Part shown: in pieces, positions 59,331 to 64,000 of the stretch | Position numbering within the stretch: position 1 is the stretch's first letter | Layout of the letters: every line of letters begins with the position of its first letter | Source of the DNA: Cephalopachus bancanus | Lineage: Eukaryota; Chordata; Mammalia; Primates; Tarsiidae | Assembly: GCA_027257055.1 (NCBI GenBank) | Contig: JAPVLO010001009.1 | Location: forward strand, 186,001-250,000 | DNA: 64,000 nt | Direction: 5' to 3' | Notes under the pieces: model-generated | What the model was told of the DNA's origin: nothing | The model's database searches: none | What the model saw: the letters and a program-made list of their open reading frames with translations, nothing else | Program-made: the position numbers and the translations under genes

Positions 59331-59738
59331 GCCAGGCCGCTTATGCATTGCCCTTCCCAGCCCCTTCGTTATGGGTCTGTGCGTTAACTCCTTTGTTGAC
59401 TGCAGCCTCTTAGAGTGAGGAGTGCAGTCTTCCTTCTGACTTCATGGTGCCAGGCAGAGTGCTGGGCACATGAGGAGGGCACTCGTTATCAGTTGGGTCT
59501 GACCTTTTGGGATTCACTCACTCAGAAAAGGGCATTGGATGGAAGGCTGTCAGTCTGTGGATGTTAACACCGCATAAACACCTGGAGGTGAATACACCAG
59601 TGATCACAAGGGATATTTCTGGGTAGTGAGCTTATTGGTAGGTTTTTTTTTTCTCCTCTGAAATTTTGGTATTTCCCTGTTTTTCTACAATGAACAATTT
59701 ATATTTTAAATATTACAAAATAGAGTATTTTACACAAG
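59331..59738. other. Unassigned sequence
   Basis: Nothing recognised. Confidence 0.35.
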
Positions 59739-59739
59739 T

Positions 59740-59937
59740 ACATGTTACTCTGTCATCCAGGCTGGGGTGCCACGGCATAGTCACTGCTCACCACAGCTTT
59801 TACCTCCTTGGTTTATTGTAGATCGACGTCTTGCCAAGTTTGCCTAGGCTGGCCTTGAACCCCTGGGTGCAGGCAGTCCTCTTACCTCTACCTCCCAAAG
59901 TGCTGGGATTGCAGGCATAAGCCACTGTGCCTAGCAT
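59740..59937 (-). mobile_element. Alu, antisense, internally deleted
   Basis: Right-arm centre and linker fused (CTTGGTTTATTGTAGATC). GTACATG occurs on both sides. Confidence 0.85.
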
Positions 59938-60019
59938 GTACATGCTCCTTATAAAAGAAAGGATGGTTCCTTTTTTCTGTTCCCACTTCTATCTTCTTTC
60001 TGCCCACACAGATAGGATT

Positions 60020-60309
60020 ACTTTTTTATTTTGAGCCGTGGTCTAACTCTGTTGCCTAGGTTGAAGCGCCATGGCACAATCACAACGATCACGGTTCAGC
60101 TTGACCTCCTGGACTCACGCCACCCTTCCACCTTAGCCTTCAGAGTACAGGCACATGCTACCATGTCTGGCTATTTTTTTTTTTCTTTTTGTAGAGACAG
60201 GGTTTCACTATGTTGCCTAGGCTGGTCTCGACTTCCCAGGCTCAAGCAATCCTCCTGCCTCAGCCTCCCAAAGTGTTGGGATTGCAGGCATGAGCCACCA
60301 CTCCTGGCC
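60020..60309 (-). mobile_element. Alu, antisense
   Basis: GTGGTCTAACTCTGTTGCC to GAGCCACCACTCCTGGCC; both arms. Confidence 0.88.
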
Positions 60310-60319
60310 AGGATTTTTT

Positions 60320-60440
60320 ATTTAACCAAGTGTTTCAAGATCAAGAACCTGCATTCTTTTGTTAACTCCACCACTGGCTCTGAGTGACTCTGAAATCCCT
60401 CATTGCTTTGGTGTCTCCATCTGTAAATCTGGCCCGGGAA
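60320..60440 (+). mobile_element. MIR SINE
   Basis: CTCCACCACTGGCTCTGAG, GTGTCTCCATCTGTAAATC. Confidence 0.6.
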
Positions 60441-60845
60441 TATAGGAATTCTCATCCTCTGCCATCTTCCCAAACTGCTGAGCATTTGATGAGGAAATGC
60501 TGCAAAATTACTTTAAAACCATCTGGTAAAAGGTTACAGACCCAATTTGTTTGGCTGTGCACGTCCCAGATTTCTGTGCATCCCCAGTCTCTGTGTAACT
60601 CAGTTTTGTCAAGCACTTTTGCTGGGGACTCTGCTCTTTGATTAGAATGTATTAGTCGCAAAGGTACTCTCTTGAAGATACCAGAAAACATAAGGGATCT
60701 CTGCTGAAAAGTACCATTCCAGGACTGTAGTCTCCGAGCCAGAAGAGTGCTGTAGGGGCTCTGGAGTCAGTGTCCCTTGCTGGGTGCTTCACTTTGGCCA
60801 AGCGTCAGTCATCCAATCTGTAAAACGAAGATATTAAAAGCAACT
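60441..60845. other. Unassigned sequence
   Basis: No recognised element; frames up to 85 codons without domains. Confidence 0.35.
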
Positions 60846-61108
60846 TTTTTTTTCAGACAGGGCTTCATCCTCACCCAGGCTGTAGTGCAGTGACACAATC
60901 ATAGCTCAAGGCAGCCTCAAACTCCTGGGCTTAAGCAGTCCTCCTGCTGGGAGTACAGGATCTACCATGCCTGGCTAATTTTTTATATTTTTGTAGAGAC
61001 AAGGTCTATGTTGCCCAGGCTGGTCTTGAACTCTTGGCCTCAAGCTATCGTCCTGCCTCAACCTCCAAAAGTGCTGGGATTACGGGTATCAGCCACTGTG
61101 CCTGGCCT
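60846..61108 (-). mobile_element. Alu, antisense
   Basis: Diverged dimer ending CAGCCACTGTGCCTGGCC. Confidence 0.88.
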
Positions 61109-61236
61109 CTTCTGCATATTCTATCTACTTTCTGGACTCCTCTGCAAACCCTCAAGTCCTCAGAGTGTCACTATAACAGCTGGGTATGTGGTACAGAGTT
61201 TAATGACGATTAGGTAATGGGTGTGTGTGTGTGTCT

Positions 61237-61670
61237 GAGTTTCTGAGGGCTGCTTTAATGAAGTAAAGCAAATTGAGTGGCTCAAACAACAGAACCAGTA
61301 TTGTCTCATTGTCTCATAGTTCTGCAAGTCAGGGCCTGAGATCCAGATGTCTGCAGGGCTATGCTCCCTGTGAAGACACCAGGGAAGGATGTGCCCCCGG
61401 CCTCTGCTAGCGCTCCTCGTGGCTCCGAGGCTTGTAGCACATAATTCATCCTCACACAGCGCTCTTCATGTGTGTCTGTGCCCAAATCTCCTCCTCCCAC
61501 AAGGCCAAGAGTTGCATTGGATAGGGGGTCTAGGTCGACCCCACTCCAGTACGCCTTCATCTTAGTAAATGACATCTGTGACAACCCTATTTCCAGTAAG
61601 GCCACATTTCGAGGAGCTGGGGGTTAAGGCTTCAACATGTGAATTTTGAAGGAAAGCAATTCAACCCATG
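61237..61670 (-). mobile_element. MaLR-type LTR, antisense
   Basis: GAGGGCTGCTTTAATGAAG, CTCATAGTTCTGCAAGTCAG, and ending CAATTCAACCCATG; same family as 2629. Confidence 0.7.
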
Positions 61671-61674
61671 ATTT

Positions 61675-61708
<34 letters not shown>

Positions 61709-61725
61709 CACGCGCACACATGTGT
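61675..61725 (+). repeat. (TG)n plus CACGCGCACACATGTG alternating tract
   Basis: 51 bp of unbroken purine-pyrimidine alternation. Confidence 0.93.
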
Positions 61726-62050
61726 CATGTGTTTTAGAGTTGGGGGGTTAATCACAGACTAGAAGAGCAAAGCCCTTTTAACTGCATATTTAACCATCTT
61801 GGTTCCCAACTTCTGGTGGAACTTCCTGTGGCCCTGTCTTCCCAAGACCTCCAGCCATGTGGCTGGATCCCTTCCATCCCTCCCCTTATACCTCTCCTGG
61901 TTTCCTCGTGGTTCATTCAGCTCCAACTCCAAAAATTCCTGTGCATATCTGATACAAAACAGTTAACTATCTTCCTCCTTCTAGGCTTGGCCTAGAGAGC
62001 CACCCATTAGATTAGACACCTTTCCTTCCCTTTTCTGTCTTTTCTTTTCT
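61726..62050. other. Unassigned sequence
   Basis: Nothing recognised. Confidence 0.35.
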
Positions 62051-62054
62051 CTCC

Positions 62055-62590
62055 TTTTTTTGAGTCAGGGTCTCTCTCTGTCGCCCAGGCTGCAGTGCTG
62101 TGGCATGATCACAGCTCACTGCAACCTTGACCTCCGGGGCTCAGGCAATCCTCTCACCTCAGCCTCCAGAGTACCTGGAACTACAGGTGCATGCCATCAC
62201 GCCCAGCTAACTTTTTCTTATTTTATTTTTTTCAGTTGGAGTCTCACTCTGTCGCCCAGACTGGAGTGCAGTGGCCACTCCCGGCCACCGCAGCCTCAAC
62301 CTGCTGGGCTCCGGCGATCCTTCTGCCTCAGCCTTCCGAGTAGCTGGAACTACAGGCACGCACTACGACGCCCGGCTAGATTTTGATTTATTGTAGAGAT
62401 GAGGTTTCGCCAAGTTGCCCAGGCGGGTCACAAACCTTTCTTATTTTTTTGTAGAGACAGGGTTCTCACTATGTTGCCCAGGCTGGTATCAAGCAATGGC
62501 ACCATAATGATTGGACTCAAGCAATCCTCCTACCTCAGCCTCCCAAAGTGCTGGAATTATAGGCATGAGCCACCATGCCAGACTTAGACA
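62055..62590 (-). mobile_element. Alu, antisense, host of a nested Alu
   Basis: Right arm 62055-62210 and left arm about 62446-62590 of one old Alu, separated by the next entry. Confidence 0.88.
62232..62437 (-). mobile_element. Alu, young subfamily, 5'-truncated, nested
   Basis: Poly(T), right arm and part of the left arm (CCAAGTTGCCCAGGCGGG). CTTTTTCTTATTTT-like sequence precedes it and CTTTCTTATTTTT follows it, fitting a TSD. Confidence 0.88.
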
Positions 62591-63090
62591 CATTTTTAAC
62601 AAAGGCAGTTTTCTCACTGAGGAACTCTGTGGTCAGCTCTGACAGTAACACTCTATTTTCTCCCTTCATCAGTTAAATAAGATGGAATTATGTATTATTA
62701 ATAACTTAGTAATTTAATTACTTATTAATCTAAATATTTTGCACACTAGTTTCAGCTAGTTTGTTTATGGGTACATTTAAAAAGTAGCACCTTCTGTACA
62801 AAGTCAGAAAAGGCAGAAATGAACAATAAGCACAAGTTGCAGCTCACAGCCAGAGAGGGACAGCTTTCCATTGCTTATGCACCTGGAAGAAGAAATACGG
62901 TGCTCTTTCCCGCTGGGCAGGGTCATGGCTCTTTCCTGCTGGGCAAGGTCATGACTTCGGAACCCATCGTTGTGAGTTCATTACAGTTGACATAAGAGAG
63001 GAAGCCAACTTGCCACCACTATTCTAGACACTCTGGAGGGAGTTTTATGCTTCTGGTGATTGCTTCTATTTCTGCTCATTAACAGTTGCC
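62591..63090. other. Unassigned sequence with 26-bp duplication
   Basis: Tandem 26-bp repeat at 62902-62953; otherwise unrecognised. Confidence 0.4.
62902..62953 (+). repeat. 26-bp tandem duplication
   Basis: Copies 62902-62927 and 62928-62953 differ at two positions. Confidence 0.95.
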
Positions 63091-63092
63091 AG

Positions 63093-63401
63093 GATGGGTG
63101 TGGTGGCTCATGCCTGTCATTCCAGTGCTTTGGGAGGCCAAGGCAAAGGGATCACTTGAGCCCAGGAGTTTGAGACTAGCCTGGGGAACATAGTGAGACT
63201 TTATCTCTACAAAAAAAAAAAAAAATCAAAATGTAGCTGGGCATGGTGGCACACACCTGTAGTCCTAGCTACTCAGAAGTCTGAGGCGAAAAGACCACCT
63301 GACTCAGGGAAGTTGAGGCCATGGTGAGCAAGGATCATGCCACTAACTCCAGCTTGGGTGACAGAGCAAGACCCTGACTCAAAAAAATAAAAATAAAAAA
63401 A
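63093..63401 (+). mobile_element. Alu, dimeric
   Basis: GGTGGCTCATGCCTGTCATTC to GACCCTGACTC with an (AAAT)n tail. Confidence 0.9.
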
Positions 63402-63454
63402 TTTCCAGTTTGAAAACAATTTTCAGCTACATAATTGCTTAATTATGTAGCTGG

Positions 63455-63760
63455 ACCACCATCTGTCCATATTCTGCTGATGGACATTTACATGGATTAC
63501 AGCTTTTTCCTATTACAAATAGCACTCAATGAATAGTCTTGTTCAAATGATGTTTTGCATTTCTGCCAATGTATGTTGGATGCAGATGCTTAGAAGTGGA
63601 ACGACTGGGCCAAAGATTAAACACACTTGTAATTTGGCTACATATTGTGAAATTCCTCTCCTAGAGGTTGCACCATTTTGTATTCCCACCAGCACTATAT
63701 GAGTGTACCTGTTTCCCTGTAGACTTGCAAATAACATGGGTGGATAAACTTTTTAATTTT
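63455..63760 (-). mobile_element. Old L1M fragment, antisense
   Basis: GAAGTGGAACGACTGGGCC and TTTTGTATTCCCACCAGCAC are antisense L1M phrases. Confidence 0.65.
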
Positions 63761-63763
63761 AAA

Positions 63764-63818
63764 TGAAAGGGGACAAAAAAACCCCAGAATTATCTTTTGG
63801 AGGGTGGGCCCCTTGTAG
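63764..63818 (+). mobile_element. Mariner terminal remnant
   Basis: Matches the left end of the mariner at 17848 (CCCAGAATTATCTTTTGGAG). Cut off where antisense L1 begins. Confidence 0.72.
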
Positions 63819-63819
63819 T

Positions 63820-63975
63820 GCCGGCTTCCACAACTAGTTACGTGCCCATCCAGGTTACTGCAAAGTCCATATATTTGTTGTTCTTTATGGCTGCATAATA
63901 CTCCATTGTGTATATGTACCACATTTTTAAAATCCAGTCCAGCTTCGGTGGGCAACGTGGATTTAAAATGTAAGG
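63820..63975 (-). mobile_element. L1 ORF2-end fragment, antisense
   Basis: GTTCTTTATGGCTGCATAAT and CATTGTGTATATGTACCACA in antisense; lacks the L1 3' UTR. Confidence 0.75.
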
Positions 63976-63982
63976 AATACAC

Positions 63983-64000
63983 AATTTATTTATTTATTTT
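63983..64000 (+). repeat. (TTTA)n at window edge
   Basis: Repeat runs off the window. Confidence 0.8.

Overview
This is nuclear DNA of a primate. It is packed with dimeric 7SL-derived Alu elements, MIR, L2, L1M-type and younger L1 fragments, MaLR and other retroviral LTRs, and old mariner/Tigger copies. The youngest Alus differ from human Alus (AGCCTGTAATCC near the 5' end, linker ACAATAAATCAAAAA, 3' end GACTCCAACTCAAAA). They also do not match the strepsirrhine Alu types I know. The young L1 3' ends share a terminus unlike anthropoid L1PA. A tarsier (Tarsius/Carlito) is my best guess (about 0.6). That is inference from repeat content, not a database match.

No protein-coding gene could be supported. 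Open frames longer than 60 codons are Alu or L1 translations, simple repeats, or unassigned frames. The only gene-like signal is a CpG island near 50.2-50.6 kb, with GC boxes and two CACGTG E-boxes, downstream of a C-rich minisatellite. It may be the promoter and first exon of an unidentified gene.

Layout. 0-7 kb: 7SL RNA pseudogene interrupted by a tiny polyadenylated ERV transcript fragment, old antisense L1, MaLR and L2/MIR. 7-18.5 kb: young Alus, an ERV1-like solo LTR (9.6-10.05 kb), antisense L1, a tandem duplication containing an Alu (12.4-13.4 kb), a Tigger-like element with terminal inverted repeats (16.5 kb) and an internally deleted mariner (17.85 kb). 18.5-29 kb: L1 3' ends, an Alu cluster, a MaLR LTR and unassigned sequence. 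29-36 kb: Alus, a 345-bp purine tract, a three-armed Alu and an L1 ORF2 3' fragment (33.4-35.4 kb). 36-48 kb: two class-II (ERVK-like) solo LTRs with 6-bp target duplications, one inside an Alu, plus nested Alus. 48-58 kb: Alus, minisatellite and CpG island, L1, MaLR and a 1.16-kb class-II solo LTR. 58-64 kb: nested opposing L1 3' ends, Alus, a MaLR, a Z-DNA-prone tract and a second mariner remnant.

The window's value is as a record of layered retrotransposition. Many target-site duplications (TSDs) can be read directly, the relative order of several insertions can be inferred, and the young Alu family seems to carry GC-rich hairpins at its B box and in its right arm.
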